DNA of 64,000 bases from JAFMJV01 sp963814315 (GCA_963814315.1 CAWFCG010000001.1:620001-684000); one strand, 5' to 3'; numbered from the stretch's first letter, positions 43,299-52,876 are shown. The notes: generated by a model from the sequence alone, not told the origin. Numbers and translations are program-made.

Positions 43299-44273
43299 AT
43301 GACCGCGCTGGCAAGCATTCGCGACCACGTAACTGATGCCGTTGAGGCCGGCCCCATCGGCGGGCTCCGGCGCATCGGCGTATCCGTGGTGCGTGAGTTC
43401 CTCGCCGACGATGTGCTGGGCCTGTCAGGCGAGCTCGCCTACCGCTGGCTGCTGTCGATCTTCCCGCTGGCCATCATGGTGGCAGCCATCTCCGGTTTCG
43501 CGGCGCAGAGCCTGGGTGTGCAGGACCCTACCGGCCAACTCCTCGACGTCGCGGGTTCCTCCTTGCCACCGGAGGCTGCCGCGACCATCCGGCCGCAGCT
43601 GGAACAGATCCTTGACCACCGCGATGGCGCTCTGCTCTCGCTGGGCTTGCTGCTGACCATCTATGCGGCGTCATCAGGCATGAAGGCGCTCATGAAGGGC
43701 CTCAACCGTGCCTATGACGTGAAAGTGGCCCGGCCGTTCTTGCGCCAGACGAGCATCGCCCTGGCGCTGACGCTCATCCTCGGTACCGCCGTGGTGGGGT
43801 CGTTCATCGTGATGGTCAGCGGCCGGGTGGCAGCCCAGGGCATCGCGGCCACGCTCGGTCTCGGTGAAGCGGCGGCGGGGTTCTTCGAGATCGCGCCCTA
43901 CCCGCTGGCGATCCTGGCCCTGGGGGTCGCCTCAGCGTTCCTCTACTGGGCGGCACCGGCGCGGCACCCTGGCTGGAAGTCGGTGCTGCCAGGGGTGATG
44001 GTGTTCGTGCCCGGTTGGATCGTGGCCACCATCATGTTTTCCTTCTATGTCGCCAACTTTGCCTCCTACGACAACACCTACGGGGCCCTCGGCGGCATCA
44101 TCATCCTGCTGCTCTGGCTCTATCTGACGGCCGTCATCTTGTTGTTCGGAGGCGAGCTGAATGCGGCCATCGAACGCGAGCGCGGACACGACCGGCGGGG
44201 CTCAGACACGAAACGAGCAGACACGGAGGCCGGGGAGCCCCTGGCATTCCAGGCAGTGAGCTCAGATGACTGA
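43299..44273 (+). CDS. YihY/BrkB-family inner membrane protein
   Basis: A 324-residue protein with six predicted helices. Family marks are LSGELAYRWLLSIFPLAIMV (conserved Y-R-hydrophobic opening), YAASSGMKALMKGLNRAYDV, YWAAPARHPGWKSVLPG, FASYDNTYGALGGIIILLLW and the ending LFGGELNAAIE. Once called ribonuclease BN by mistake, the family's function is unclear (transport or envelope). ATG 43299 fits the conserved N-terminus. It overlaps the AI-2E family gene by 8 bases. Confidence 0.9.
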   Translation: MTALASIRDHVTDAVEAGPIGGLRRIGVSVVREFLADDVLGLSGELAYRWLLSIFPLAIMVAAISGFAAQSLGVQDPTGQLLDVAGSSLPPEAAATIRPQLEQILDHRDGALLSLGLLLTIYAASSGMKALMKGLNRAYDVKVARPFLRQTSIALALTLILGTAVVGSFIVMVSGRVAAQGIAATLGLGEAAAGFFEIAPYPLAILALGVASAFLYWAAPARHPGWKSVLPGVMVFVPGWIVATIMFSFYVANFASYDNTYGALGGIIILLLWLYLTAVILLFGGELNAAIERERGHDRRGSDTKRADTEAGEPLAFQAVSSDD

Positions 44274-45408
44274 TCGAAGCCAGCTCTGGCTCTGGTCGGT
44301 GCGCGGATTCGGACTGGGCCTTGGCCTGTTCTCGGTCCTCATCCTGGCTCTGGTGGCGGAGGCGGCGGTCGATGTCATCGTGTTGGTGGTGTTCGCGGTG
44401 CTGTTGGCTTCGGGGCTGGACCCCGTGGTCAACTGGGTCCGGAACCACTTGCGTCTGTCGCGTGTGAAGTCGATCGGACTGATCTACGTGCTGCTCCTGG
44501 TCGGGGCCACCTTGCTGGTGCTGCTGCTGGTTCCGGCCGCGGTGTCCGAGATGAACATGCTGTCACAGCGCCTGCCTGAGCTGATCAAGGAAGCCCGCAC
44601 CTGGGCGGACCAGCTTGAGCCGGCCGTCATCGGCACCACGCTGTCGCGCCTCATCGACACGCTGGACTCCAGCCTCATGCGCAGCGGCGTGACCAGCCCG
44701 GAACCTGACACCATCGTCGAGTTCGGCCTGACCGCCGCCGATGCCGCGCTGGCGGTACTAAGTGTCCTGACGATGATCTTCTTCTGGCTCATCAGCCGCG
44801 AGACCATCCAACGCTTCGCTCTGGCCATGGTCTCCCTTCCGAAGCGAGGGGATGCGCGTTCGGCCTGGAACCAGGTGGAGAACCGCATGGGCAACTGGTT
44901 CCGTGGACAGCTGGCGATGATGACGCTGATCGGCGTGGCCAACACCGTCGCCTATCTGGTGCTGGGCCTGCCCAACGCCCTGCTGCTGGGCGTCTTTGCC
45001 GGACTGACCGAGATCATCCCCATCGTCGGTCCCGCCATCGGTGTCATCCCGGCGCTGATCTCCGCGCTGGTCCTGGGCGGACCCGAGTTGGCACTGCTGG
45101 TGCTGGGTGTCTACATCGTCATCCAGGTCGTGGAGGGCAACGTGCTGGTGCCCATCGTGATGAAGAACGCCGTCGGTCTGCCCCCATTCGTCGTCATCGT
45201 CAGCCTGCTCGTCGGAAGTGCCGTGGCTGGCATCATCGGCGCCCTGCTGGCGATCCCCGTCGCGGCCGCCTTTGCCGCGATCCTTGAGTACGCGCAAGCC
45301 CGCGAGAACCCCGTCGCTCTGGACAGTTTCAAGATGGCAGACCCTGAGGACGACGACGATGCTAAGAACGGCGAGGCGAGTCTGACCCAAGAGCCGGAAC
45401 CCTCGTGA
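44266..45408 (+). CDS. AI-2E family transporter (TqsA/PerM-like)
   Basis: A 380-residue polytopic protein. N-terminal helices (VLILALVAEAAVDVIVLVVF) are followed by a long amphipathic periplasmic stretch (MNMLSQRLPELIKEARTWAD) and a C-terminal bundle with the family motif GVFAGLTEIIPIVGPAIGVI and VEGNVLVPIVM. Members include TqsA and sodium/proton antiporter-like proteins; quorum-signal export is not implied here. The C-terminal 25 residues are acidic (DPEDDDDAKNGE). It is the second gene of a YihY-AI-2E pair. Confidence 0.9.
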   Translation: MTDRSQLWLWSVRGFGLGLGLFSVLILALVAEAAVDVIVLVVFAVLLASGLDPVVNWVRNHLRLSRVKSIGLIYVLLLVGATLLVLLLVPAAVSEMNMLSQRLPELIKEARTWADQLEPAVIGTTLSRLIDTLDSSLMRSGVTSPEPDTIVEFGLTAADAALAVLSVLTMIFFWLISRETIQRFALAMVSLPKRGDARSAWNQVENRMGNWFRGQLAMMTLIGVANTVAYLVLGLPNALLLGVFAGLTEIIPIVGPAIGVIPALISALVLGGPELALLVLGVYIVIQVVEGNVLVPIVMKNAVGLPPFVVIVSLLVGSAVAGIIGALLAIPVAAAFAAILEYAQARENPVALDSFKMADPEDDDDAKNGEASLTQEPEPS

Positions 45409-45539
45409 CGACCAGCCAGCCCGGCACGGGCTCCAGCATCCCCAGCGCGCACCGTGCACGGCAGGCGACTCGTCATCGGTAGATACTGTCATCCCCAGTT
45501 CGCATCCCAGAGGTCAGGCAGGGCATCGATGGTGTCGTC

Positions 45540-48488
45540 GTGGCGATCCGTCCACTCCATGACCGCTTTCGTGCGAGCGCCGTGACCACGGTCGAGGGAT
45601 CGACACCGGCTGGGCGGTCGGTGCCTTGGCCCGAATGGATCGGCGGTCGACTTCACGCGGCGCTGGATACGGCCGGTGTGGGCCTCTGGCGGATCGACAG
45701 CACGTCGGAGATGGTGTATCTATCGGCGCGGATGCAACGTCTGGTCGGGACGGGCAACACCTCGGGGACCGTGAGCACCAGTGAGCTCCTGGACCTGCTT
45801 GACGCTGCCGACCGCGTCCGCGTGCGTAGGAGTGTCGCGGAGGCGTTACGCACGGATGGCTCGGTCTCGCTGGACCTTCGCATCCGGCAGTTCGACGGGG
45901 GGAGATGCTGGCTGCAGATCTCCGGCGCCGTCGAGCGGGATGCGGGCGGCGGCGCCATCCGTGGCGAGGGTATCGCGGTCGATATCACCGAGCGCAAAGG
46001 CACCGAGCAGCGCCTGTCGCTGGCCGAAGCCGTGTCTCGTGTGATCGCCCGAGCTGACACCATCGACGAGGCCTTTCCCGAGGTGCTTGGCGCCATTACC
46101 TCGGGCACAGATATGGACTTGGCCCTGCTGTGGCTACCCGGCGGCCAACCGGATGTGCTCGACTGTGCGTACACACACGTACAGCTTCTCCCGGAGGCGC
46201 GCTTCGAGCACTTCCTTGGCCAGGTCAAGGAAGCCCGGTTCGAGCTGGGGAAGTGGCTGCCCGGTCGGGTGTGGCAGCAGCGCCAGGCTGAGTGGGTCGA
46301 ATCGGTCGCAGACGAGCCGCGCTTCGAACGGCTGCCCGCAGCCAGCGCAGATGGACTGATCAGCGGCATCGCCATCCCGCTCCTGGTCGGCTCGGTCTCG
46401 GTCGGCGTCATCGAAGCCTTCAGCACCCGCCAGTCGGTCCCGGATGAGCGCCTGCTTGATACGCTCACCGGACTGGGCCACGAGTTGGGGCAGTTCATCC
46501 TGCGAGCACGCGCTGAGGCGCGACTCCGCCAGAGCGATACACGCCAGCGCCTGCTCGTCGAGATCCTGCAGTCACATCGTGAGGCCGCGGATCCCGAAGC
46601 GGTGGTCCAGGTCACCTCCGAGGCGCTGGCGCGGCACCTGTCTGTCCAGCGTGTGGGCTTCCATGACGTGAAGGACACCCAGATCGTGCTCCTGCCGGGC
46701 TGGACATCCGCCAGTGTCGAGCCGATCGAACGAGTCTGGCCGGCCAGCGCGACCAACGATGCCTATCGCGAGCTGGTGAGCCAGGGGCGGTCGGTGGTGA
46801 TCGATGATGTTGCCAGCAGCCCGTTGGCCTCCGGAGTCGGCCTGGAGTCCGTCGGTGTCCAGGCAGCGCTCAGCATCCCCATCATGCGTTCCGGCCGTCG
46901 CAGCGCCGGGATGTATGTCCACAGCACGGTGCCTCGCCGTTGGACCTCGGCTGAGGTCGCCCTCGCACGCGAGGTCGCCGACCACACGTGGGATGCAGTC
47001 GAGCGGCTGCGGGCCGAGGCGGCCAGACGCGAGGGCGAGGCACTGGCACAGACCATCTCCGACAACTCCACGCAGGCGCTGATCCTCATGGACCACCGCG
47101 GCTACGTGCAATACGCCAACGTAGCCTGCCTGGAGATGACCGGCTACGAAGGCGAGGAGGTCCGGTCACTTCCTGTCCACGACCTCCTCCACCACCACCA
47201 TCCCGATGGCCGGCCCTATCCGAGCGCCGAGTGTCCCATCGAGATCGCACGAGCCCAGCGCGCCATCGTCCGCGAGCACCAGGACGTGTTCTTTCGCAAG
47301 GACGGCAGCGCATTCCCCGTGGTGTGCGCCGTCAGCCCGCTGGTACGACCGGGGCGCCCTGACGCCACCATCATCGAGATCCGCGATGTCTCCGCTACCC
47401 AGGCGGCTGCGCGGGCGCTGGAGGTCAGTGAACGGCGCTTTCGCAATACCTTCGAGAACGCCGCTGTGGGAGTCGCCCACGTGGCCGAAGACGGGCACTG
47501 GTTGCGTGTGAACCGCAGGCTCTGCGAGATCACCGGCTATGGCGAGGACGAGCTGCTGGGTCGATCGTTCCAGGACATCACGCATCCCGACGACCTTGAG
47601 GCCGACCTGGCACAGGTCGATGAGGTGCTGAGCGGACGATCGAACACCTACACGCTGGAGAAGCGCTACGTGCGCAAGGACGGCCGACCAGTCTGGGTCG
47701 AGCTGACCGTCTCGGTCGGGCGCGATGGTGACGATGCGCCTCCCTACTTCATCGCCATCGTCGACGATGTCGAGGCGCGCAAGCGGGCCGAAGCTCGGAT
47801 GCAGACCGCTTTGGCCGTGAAGGAGGAGTTCCTGGGCTTGGTCTCGCACGAGCTGCGCACGCCCATGACCGTGATCTTGGGCATGAGCCAGGTGCTGGTC
47901 AGGGAAAGCATCGATCTCGCCAGGGCCAGATCGATCGCTGCCGATATCGCTGAGAGCGCCCATGAGCTCAACGAGTTGATCGAATTGATGCTCTTGCTGG
48001 CCCGCCTCGATCGGGACGAGGAGGTCGTGCGCGAGCCGGCCATCCTCTCTCGGGTCGCCGCCGGATCGGTGGAACGACAACAGGCCCGTGACCGCTCGCG
48101 TCGCTATTCCGTTGACGCCCCCGCAAGTGTCATCGTCGATGCCAACCCCGGCCTGCTGGACCGGGTGATCACGAACCTACTGGTGAACGCGGCCAAGTAC
48201 TCGACTAGCGGCGAGGACATCCGCCTGACCATCGAGGCCCACGACAGCGAGGTGCAGCTGCATGTGCTTGACGCTGGACCAGGGCTCGACGACGTGGAGC
48301 TGGCGCACGTGTTCGAGCCGTTCTATCGCGCCGCTGGATCGAAGAGCGCGCCGGGTGCCGGTCTGGGACTCTCGGTGGCCAGCCGTATCATCGAGTCGTT
48401 TGGTGGCCACATGTGGGCATCCCGCCGCGACGGCGGAAGTGATTTCGGCTTCGGACTTCCGCTGCTCGAGCCGGACGACGAGGAGTAG
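45540..48488 (+). CDS. Soluble multi-sensor histidine kinase (PAS-GAF-GAF-PAS-PAS-HisKA-HATPase)
   Basis: 982 residues without membrane helices. Approximate domains: PAS 35-150 (ending DITERKGTEQR); GAF 155-315; GAF 330-490; PAS 495-625 (QTISDNSTQALILMDHRGYV, ending EIRDVSATQ); PAS 630-750 (RFRNTFENAAVGVAHVAEDG, ending IVDDVEARKRAEA). HisKA carries the phospho-acceptor H770 in SHELRTPMTVI. HATPase has NLLVNAAKYS, DAGPGLDD and GAGLGLSVASRI. It would sense intracellular small ligands or light/redox cofactors and phosphorylate a partner. No response regulator is adjacent, so it is an orphan. Start: GTG 45540. Confidence 0.9.
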   Translation: MAIRPLHDRFRASAVTTVEGSTPAGRSVPWPEWIGGRLHAALDTAGVGLWRIDSTSEMVYLSARMQRLVGTGNTSGTVSTSELLDLLDAADRVRVRRSVAEALRTDGSVSLDLRIRQFDGGRCWLQISGAVERDAGGGAIRGEGIAVDITERKGTEQRLSLAEAVSRVIARADTIDEAFPEVLGAITSGTDMDLALLWLPGGQPDVLDCAYTHVQLLPEARFEHFLGQVKEARFELGKWLPGRVWQQRQAEWVESVADEPRFERLPAASADGLISGIAIPLLVGSVSVGVIEAFSTRQSVPDERLLDTLTGLGHELGQFILRARAEARLRQSDTRQRLLVEILQSHREAADPEAVVQVTSEALARHLSVQRVGFHDVKDTQIVLLPGWTSASVEPIERVWPASATNDAYRELVSQGRSVVIDDVASSPLASGVGLESVGVQAALSIPIMRSGRRSAGMYVHSTVPRRWTSAEVALAREVADHTWDAVERLRAEAARREGEALAQTISDNSTQALILMDHRGYVQYANVACLEMTGYEGEEVRSLPVHDLLHHHHPDGRPYPSAECPIEIARAQRAIVREHQDVFFRKDGSAFPVVCAVSPLVRPGRPDATIIEIRDVSATQAAARALEVSERRFRNTFENAAVGVAHVAEDGHWLRVNRRLCEITGYGEDELLGRSFQDITHPDDLEADLAQVDEVLSGRSNTYTLEKRYVRKDGRPVWVELTVSVGRDGDDAPPYFIAIVDDVEARKRAEARMQTALAVKEEFLGLVSHELRTPMTVILGMSQVLVRESIDLARARSIAADIAESAHELNELIELMLLLARLDRDEEVVREPAILSRVAAGSVERQQARDRSRRYSVDAPASVIVDANPGLLDRVITNLLVNAAKYSTSGEDIRLTIEAHDSEVQLHVLDAGPGLDDVELAHVFEPFYRAAGSKSAPGAGLGLSVASRIIESFGGHMWASRRDGGSDFGFGLPLLEPDDEE

Positions 48489-48584
48489 CGGCCGCCTTCC
48501 CGCCAGGCACGAAGTCTGCCAACAGCCAAGACACGGTGCTACGCTCCAAAGCGTGGGCACGACCGTCGACACTAGGCAGATCTG

Positions 48585-51443
48585 ATGGCTGCCCGAGGTT
48601 CCCAGGCCACCATGCTCGAGACACGGTTGCGCGGTGTCCTCGGCGACCGGCTCCATGCCGAGCTCGGCGTACGTGCGCTGTTCACCTCAGATGCGTCCCT
48701 CTACCGCGCGCTTCCGGCGCTGGTGGCGGAACCTGCCAACGTGGATGAGTTGGCCGCGGTCGTCCGCGACTGCGGCGCGTCGGGGACACCATTGACCATG
48801 CGCGGCGCCGGCACCAGCATCGCCGGCAATGCCCTCGGTAGCGGCGTGCTCGTCACCACACGCCTGCTCGACCGCATCCTGGAACTCGATGCCGACGAGG
48901 GCTACGCGTTGGTCGAGCCGGGCGTCGTGCTCGACGACCTCAATGCCGCCGCCGCCGTCCACGGGCTGCGGGTCGGTCCGGACCCTTCCACGCATAGCCG
49001 CTGCACGATCGGCGGCATGGTCGCCAACAACGCTTGCGGGTCGCACTCGGTCAGGTGGGGCACCACGGCACAGAACGTGCTCGGCCTGGACATCATCCGC
49101 TCCGACGGTTCGCGTGTCCGACTGACCAGCCCCGACGCTCCCGTGCGCCCCCCAGATCCAGGCTGGCCCGCGCTCGATGACCGCATGGCCACGGAGCTGG
49201 CGGCGTTCACCGAGGCGGAGGCCAACCTCATCCGCGGCGAGCTGCCGCCATGGCCTCGCCGCGTGTCGGGGTATGCCCTTGACTGGCTGCTGCCCGAACA
49301 CGGGCCCGACCTACCCAAGGCCCTTGTCGGGACCGAGGGGACGTGCGCCATCGTCGCCCGAGCGGTGGTGCGCCTGGTTCGGCCGCTTCCCACGCGCGCA
49401 CTGCTGGTGCTCGGCTTCGCCGACGATATCGAAGGGGCCAGCAGCGTTCCCGACCTGCTCAGGGCGGAGCCATATACCGTGGAGTCGCTGTCGGCCGAAC
49501 TGCTCGCCTTGGCTCATGCGAAAGCCGCGGACGTAGGCCTGCCCGCGGGCGGTGCGTGGCTCCTGGTCGAGTCCCGCGGCGCGGACGAGTCATCAGCGCG
49601 TGAGCATGCAGAACGACTTGCCGGTGCCGTCGGACGCACCCTCACCGCTCCCGACGTCGCGCTCATCGAGGATGACCGGGCCCAGGCTGCGCTGTGGAAG
49701 ATCCGTGAGGATGGCGCCGGCCACACGGCTCGACTGGCCGACGGCACTCGCGCCTGGCCTGGCTTCGAGGACTCGGCCGTGCCACCCGAGCGGCTGGGTC
49801 CCTATCTCGCGGCGCTGCGTGCCCTGCTCGATCAGCATCACATGCCGGCCATCTCGTACGGCCACTACGGTGAGGGTTGTGTCCACCTGCGTGTCGGCTT
49901 CGGCCTGGACTCTCCGGGCGGGTTGACGCGCTTCGAGCGCTTCATGACCGATGCCGCCGACCTCGTCGTCCGCCACGGAGGCACGCTCTCAGGCGAGCAC
50001 GGCGACGGCCGCTCGCGGGGTCCGCTGCTGGCTCGCCAGTTCAGCCCGCAGATGATCACGGCGTTCAGCGACTTTCGTCGGCTGTGGGATCCCCTGGGGA
50101 CGCTCAACCCGGCCGTCATCGTCGACCCAGCCCCGATCACCCAGGATCTACGGGCTACTTCACCGACCTTGCTGGACCTCAGGCCCAAGCAGGCCTTCAG
50201 CGCGGACGGTGGTGACCTTCGCTCGGCCGTGGAGCGCTGCATCGGCGTGGGCCGCTGTGTGTCCACGCAGGGGTCCGCGCTCATGTGCCCCAGCTTCCGC
50301 GCCACGCGGGACGAGCAGCACTCGACGCGCGGCCGAGCCCGGCTGTTGCAGGAGATGGCCGCCGGTAGCCTGGCCGACGAGGGCTGGCGCTCGCCTGCCG
50401 TCCGAGGCGCGCTGGACCTGTGCCTGGCCTGCCGAGGATGCGTGTCAGAGTGCCCCACCGGGGTGGACATGGCCACCTACAAGGCCGAGTACCTTGACCA
50501 CCACTATCGCCACCGCCTGCGTCCGTTGTCGCACTACTCGCTGGGCTGGCTGCCGCTGTGGCTCAAGCTCACCTCGCGCGTGCCCTGGTTGGTGAACGCC
50601 CTGACAGGCTCGCGAGCGACTGGCCGCCTCTTCACCAAGGCTGCCGGCATCGCCGCCGGTCGCGGCATCCCACCCATCGCGCCACGCACCTTCACGCGCG
50701 AGCATCGCCCTCGCATGCGCGGGGTCGCCACACACGGGCGGGTGGTGCTGTGGCCGGATACCTTCAACAACCATCTCACACCACAGGTGGCACATGACGC
50801 GGTCCGGGTCGTCGAAGCCGCTGGCTTCGAGGTCATCGTTCCCGGCCGTTCGGTCTGCTGCGGGTTGACCTGGCACACCACCGGCCAGCTGGGCACCGCC
50901 AAACGCGTCCTGCGCCGGTCGCTGCGCGCACCGGAGCTGGCCGGCGACGAGCCCGTGTTGGTGCTGGAACCGTCCTGCGCCACCATGCTGCGGTCAGACC
51001 TGCCCGAGCTGCTGCCGAACGAACCGCGTGCCCACGCCCTGGCGAACCGCGTCACCACATTGGCAGAGCTGCTCGATGGTGTCGAGTACGTGGCCCCGCC
51101 GCCGACCACCGCGGCGGCCGCGGCCATCGCACAGCCGCATTGTCATCAACAGGCCGTGCTGGGGCTCGCTGCTGATCGCCGCGTGTGCGAGCGCAACGGC
51201 ATCGCCGTGGGAGTGGAGCTGCAAGGCTGCTGTGGCCTGGCCGGCAACTTCGGTGCCGAAGCAGGTCACGAGGAGATCGCACAGCGGGTCGCCGAGCTGG
51301 CGCTCATCCCGGCCCTCGTGGCCGACCCCGATGCTCCCCTCCTGGCCGATGGCTTCAGCTGCCGCACCCAGATCGAGTCCGTCTCCGGCCGTCGCGCCCG
51401 CCACCTCGCCGAGGTCCTCGCCGAGCGCCTCCCGCAACCGTAG
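48585..51443 (+). CDS. FAD- and Fe-S-containing D-lactate / 2-hydroxyacid dehydrogenase (GlcD-GlpC fusion)
   Basis: A 952-residue fusion. The N-terminal FAD-binding PCMH domain has TMRGAGTSIAGNALGSGVLV and STHSRCTIGGMVANNACGSH. The C-terminal FAD-oxidase domain has PAISYGHYGEGCVHLRVGF and GGTLSGEHGDGRSRGPLLARQ (flavin and substrate residues). Two 4Fe-4S motifs follow (CIGVGRC... near 550 and C613-C616-C619-C623). Two CCG domains have SVCCGLTWHTTGQLG and GCCGLAGNFG. The enzyme should oxidise D-lactate, glycolate or D-2-hydroxyglutarate and pass electrons to quinone or another carrier. The start is ATG 48585. It is a single-gene unit. Confidence 0.9.
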   Translation: MAARGSQATMLETRLRGVLGDRLHAELGVRALFTSDASLYRALPALVAEPANVDELAAVVRDCGASGTPLTMRGAGTSIAGNALGSGVLVTTRLLDRILELDADEGYALVEPGVVLDDLNAAAAVHGLRVGPDPSTHSRCTIGGMVANNACGSHSVRWGTTAQNVLGLDIIRSDGSRVRLTSPDAPVRPPDPGWPALDDRMATELAAFTEAEANLIRGELPPWPRRVSGYALDWLLPEHGPDLPKALVGTEGTCAIVARAVVRLVRPLPTRALLVLGFADDIEGASSVPDLLRAEPYTVESLSAELLALAHAKAADVGLPAGGAWLLVESRGADESSAREHAERLAGAVGRTLTAPDVALIEDDRAQAALWKIREDGAGHTARLADGTRAWPGFEDSAVPPERLGPYLAALRALLDQHHMPAISYGHYGEGCVHLRVGFGLDSPGGLTRFERFMTDAADLVVRHGGTLSGEHGDGRSRGPLLARQFSPQMITAFSDFRRLWDPLGTLNPAVIVDPAPITQDLRATSPTLLDLRPKQAFSADGGDLRSAVERCIGVGRCVSTQGSALMCPSFRATRDEQHSTRGRARLLQEMAAGSLADEGWRSPAVRGALDLCLACRGCVSECPTGVDMATYKAEYLDHHYRHRLRPLSHYSLGWLPLWLKLTSRVPWLVNALTGSRATGRLFTKAAGIAAGRGIPPIAPRTFTREHRPRMRGVATHGRVVLWPDTFNNHLTPQVAHDAVRVVEAAGFEVIVPGRSVCCGLTWHTTGQLGTAKRVLRRSLRAPELAGDEPVLVLEPSCATMLRSDLPELLPNEPRAHALANRVTTLAELLDGVEYVAPPPTTAAAAAIAQPHCHQQAVLGLAADRRVCERNGIAVGVELQGCCGLAGNFGAEAGHEEIAQRVAELALIPALVADPDAPLLADGFSCRTQIESVSGRRARHLAEVLAERLPQP

Positions 51444-51511
51444 GCCGGGCAGACCCGAGCGTCGGGACCTGAGCCTCGCCACGACACGATCGCCTACCTG
51501 GCCGCGACCGT

Positions 51512-51621
51512 GTTTGCGTGCCATTCACGCAGCCGGCGAGTGATCTACATCCCGGACCACTCCGTTGCCTGCGACGCAACCCTGGCGCAGTCCGGTTCCG
51601 ATTCGGGAATGGCACGCAAAC
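51512..51621. repeat. Long nested inverted repeat (15-bp perfect arms)
   Basis: GTTTGCGTGCCATTC (51512-51526) and its exact complement GAATGGCACGCAAAC (51607-51621) bracket an 80-base spacer. Inside lie CCGGAC (51552-51557) with GTCCGG (51590-51595), and innermost GTTGC (51564-51568) with GCAAC (51576-51580). The three pairs nest, so transcript or single-stranded DNA could form one long interrupted stem. It could be a terminator for the upstream gene, a regulatory RNA element, or a small non-autonomous repeat. Confidence 0.6.
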
Positions 51622-51703
51622 CACCGACGCCGTGTTCGGCCACCTCGGACACTGCGTGCTTGGGAGACACCCGCGGTGGTCACAACTCGTGACCAAGAGC
51701 CAG

Positions 51704-51733
51704 TTGACGCGGGGTAGACGCATGGTGGACAAT
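51704..51733 (+). promoter_or_regulatory. Probable sigma-70-type promoter of lacI operon
   Basis: TTGACG (51704-51709), an 18-base spacer, then GACAAT (51728-51733). Predicted transcription would begin near 51740, within the first of the three operators. Confidence 0.55.
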
Positions 51734-51734
51734 C

Positions 51735-51768
51735 TGAACGTTCAGATGAACGTTCCTATGAACGTTCA
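51735..51768. promoter_or_regulatory. Three tandem LacI-type operators at a 12-base period
   Basis: TGAACGTTCA occurs at 51735-51744, TGAACGTTCC at 51747-51756 and TGAACGTTCA at 51759-51768. The first and third are perfect palindromes with the central AACGTT expected for LacI-family operators; the second differs by one base. They start one base after the -10 element, so bound repressor would block transcription. Binding by the LacI-family protein encoded 34 bases downstream is inferred. Confidence 0.72.
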
Positions 51769-51802
51769 GACGCGAGCCGACGGATTGCTGGGAGGCATAT
51801 CC

Positions 51803-52876
51803 ATGGCGCCGGGGATGCAACGAGCCAAGCGACCGACCATGAAGGACGTGGCCCGCCTTGCAGGCGTGTCCGTGCAGACGGTATCGGTCGTGGTCAACGA
51901 CAAGGCCGTCGTCTCCCCTGACACACGCGACCGGATCCTGGCCGCCATCGAGGACTTGGGCTACCGGCCGTTGGCCGCCGCTCGCAGCCTGCGCACCGGG
52001 TCGACCAAGACCATCGGGCTCATGGTGGCGGACATCACCAACCCCTTCTTCGCACGCATGGCGGATGCCGTCGAGGATCACGCCCACGCGGCGGGCTACC
52101 ACGTGATCCTCTACAACACCCATAGCGATCCCGAGCGCGAGCGCACGTATCTGCACATCGCGGCGCAACGCTGGGTGGACGGCATGCTCTTCGTGACTAC
52201 GACTGACACGCTGCACGGGCTGCAATCCCTCCGCGATGCTGGCATCCCAGTGGTCGCCATCGACCGCATCCCGCACCACTACGACGGCCCCTCCGTCACC
52301 CTTGACAACCACCGGACAGGCGAGCTGGTGGCAGAGCATCTGCTGGACCTTGGACACCAACGGCTCGCGCACATCTGCGGCCCGCTCGACCTGCGCCTGT
52401 CGATCGAACGCCTCGAGAGCTTCGACGCCACCATCCGTGCGCGCGGCCTGGAGCCGCTACCCCATGCGGTGGGCGATGCCGCCTGGAGTTGTGAGTCGGG
52501 CCACGCCGCGATGCGCGAGCTGCTGTCACGTGACCCAGCACCGACCGCTGTCTTCGCCTCCAACGACCGACTGGCTATCGGCGCCATGCGAGCGGCCGTG
52601 GAGGCCGGGCTGAGGGTGCCCCACGATATCTCGATCGTCGGCGTCGACAACATCGAGCTGGCCGCATACCAAACACCGCCATTGACCACCGTCCGACAGA
52701 GCCTCACCGACGTGGCCACGCTCGCGACCAAGATCCTGCTCGACTTGCTCAAGGGCGTCGAGCCGGCGGAGCCCAGGGTCGTCTTCGAGCCCCGGCTCAT
52801 GATCCGCGAGTCCACGGCCTCCCCGCCCAAACATGAGCTTGAACCGAAGAAGGAGGTGTCGCGCAGCACGAGTTGA
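51803..52876 (+). CDS. LacI-family sugar-responsive transcriptional regulator
   Basis: A 357-residue repressor. The N-terminal HTH and hinge read PTMKDVARLAGVSVQTVSVV ... GYRPLAAARSLRTGSTKTIG. The periplasmic-binding-type core follows (LMVADITNPFFARMADAVED, AIDRIPHHYDGPSVTLDN, VFASNDRLAIGAMRAAVEAG, VGVDNIELAAYQTPPLTTVR). ATG 51803 is chosen: GGGAGG lies 7 bases upstream and the HTH begins about 12 residues in. Longer readings would translate the operators themselves. It should control the ribose-type importer operon directly downstream. Confidence 0.92.
   Translation: MAPGMQRAKRPTMKDVARLAGVSVQTVSVVVNDKAVVSPDTRDRILAAIEDLGYRPLAAARSLRTGSTKTIGLMVADITNPFFARMADAVEDHAHAAGYHVILYNTHSDPERERTYLHIAAQRWVDGMLFVTTTDTLHGLQSLRDAGIPVVAIDRIPHHYDGPSVTLDNHRTGELVAEHLLDLGHQRLAHICGPLDLRLSIERLESFDATIRARGLEPLPHAVGDAAWSCESGHAAMRELLSRDPAPTAVFASNDRLAIGAMRAAVEAGLRVPHDISIVGVDNIELAAYQTPPLTTVRQSLTDVATLATKILLDLLKGVEPAEPRVVFEPRLMIRESTASPPKHELEPKKEVSRSTS

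Larger units (their letters stand above)
51444..51802. other. 359-base regulatory gap before lacI
   Basis: No gene. It contains a long nested inverted repeat (51512-51621), a promoter (51704-51733) and three tandem operators (51735-51768), each listed separately. AGGAGG-like GGGAGG precedes the LacI start. Confidence 0.6.

Noticed and set aside
51518..51802. Longer N-terminus for the LacI-family protein
   Set aside because: It would translate the promoter and the operator array; ATG 51803 has a good ribosome site and normal family spacing to the HTH.
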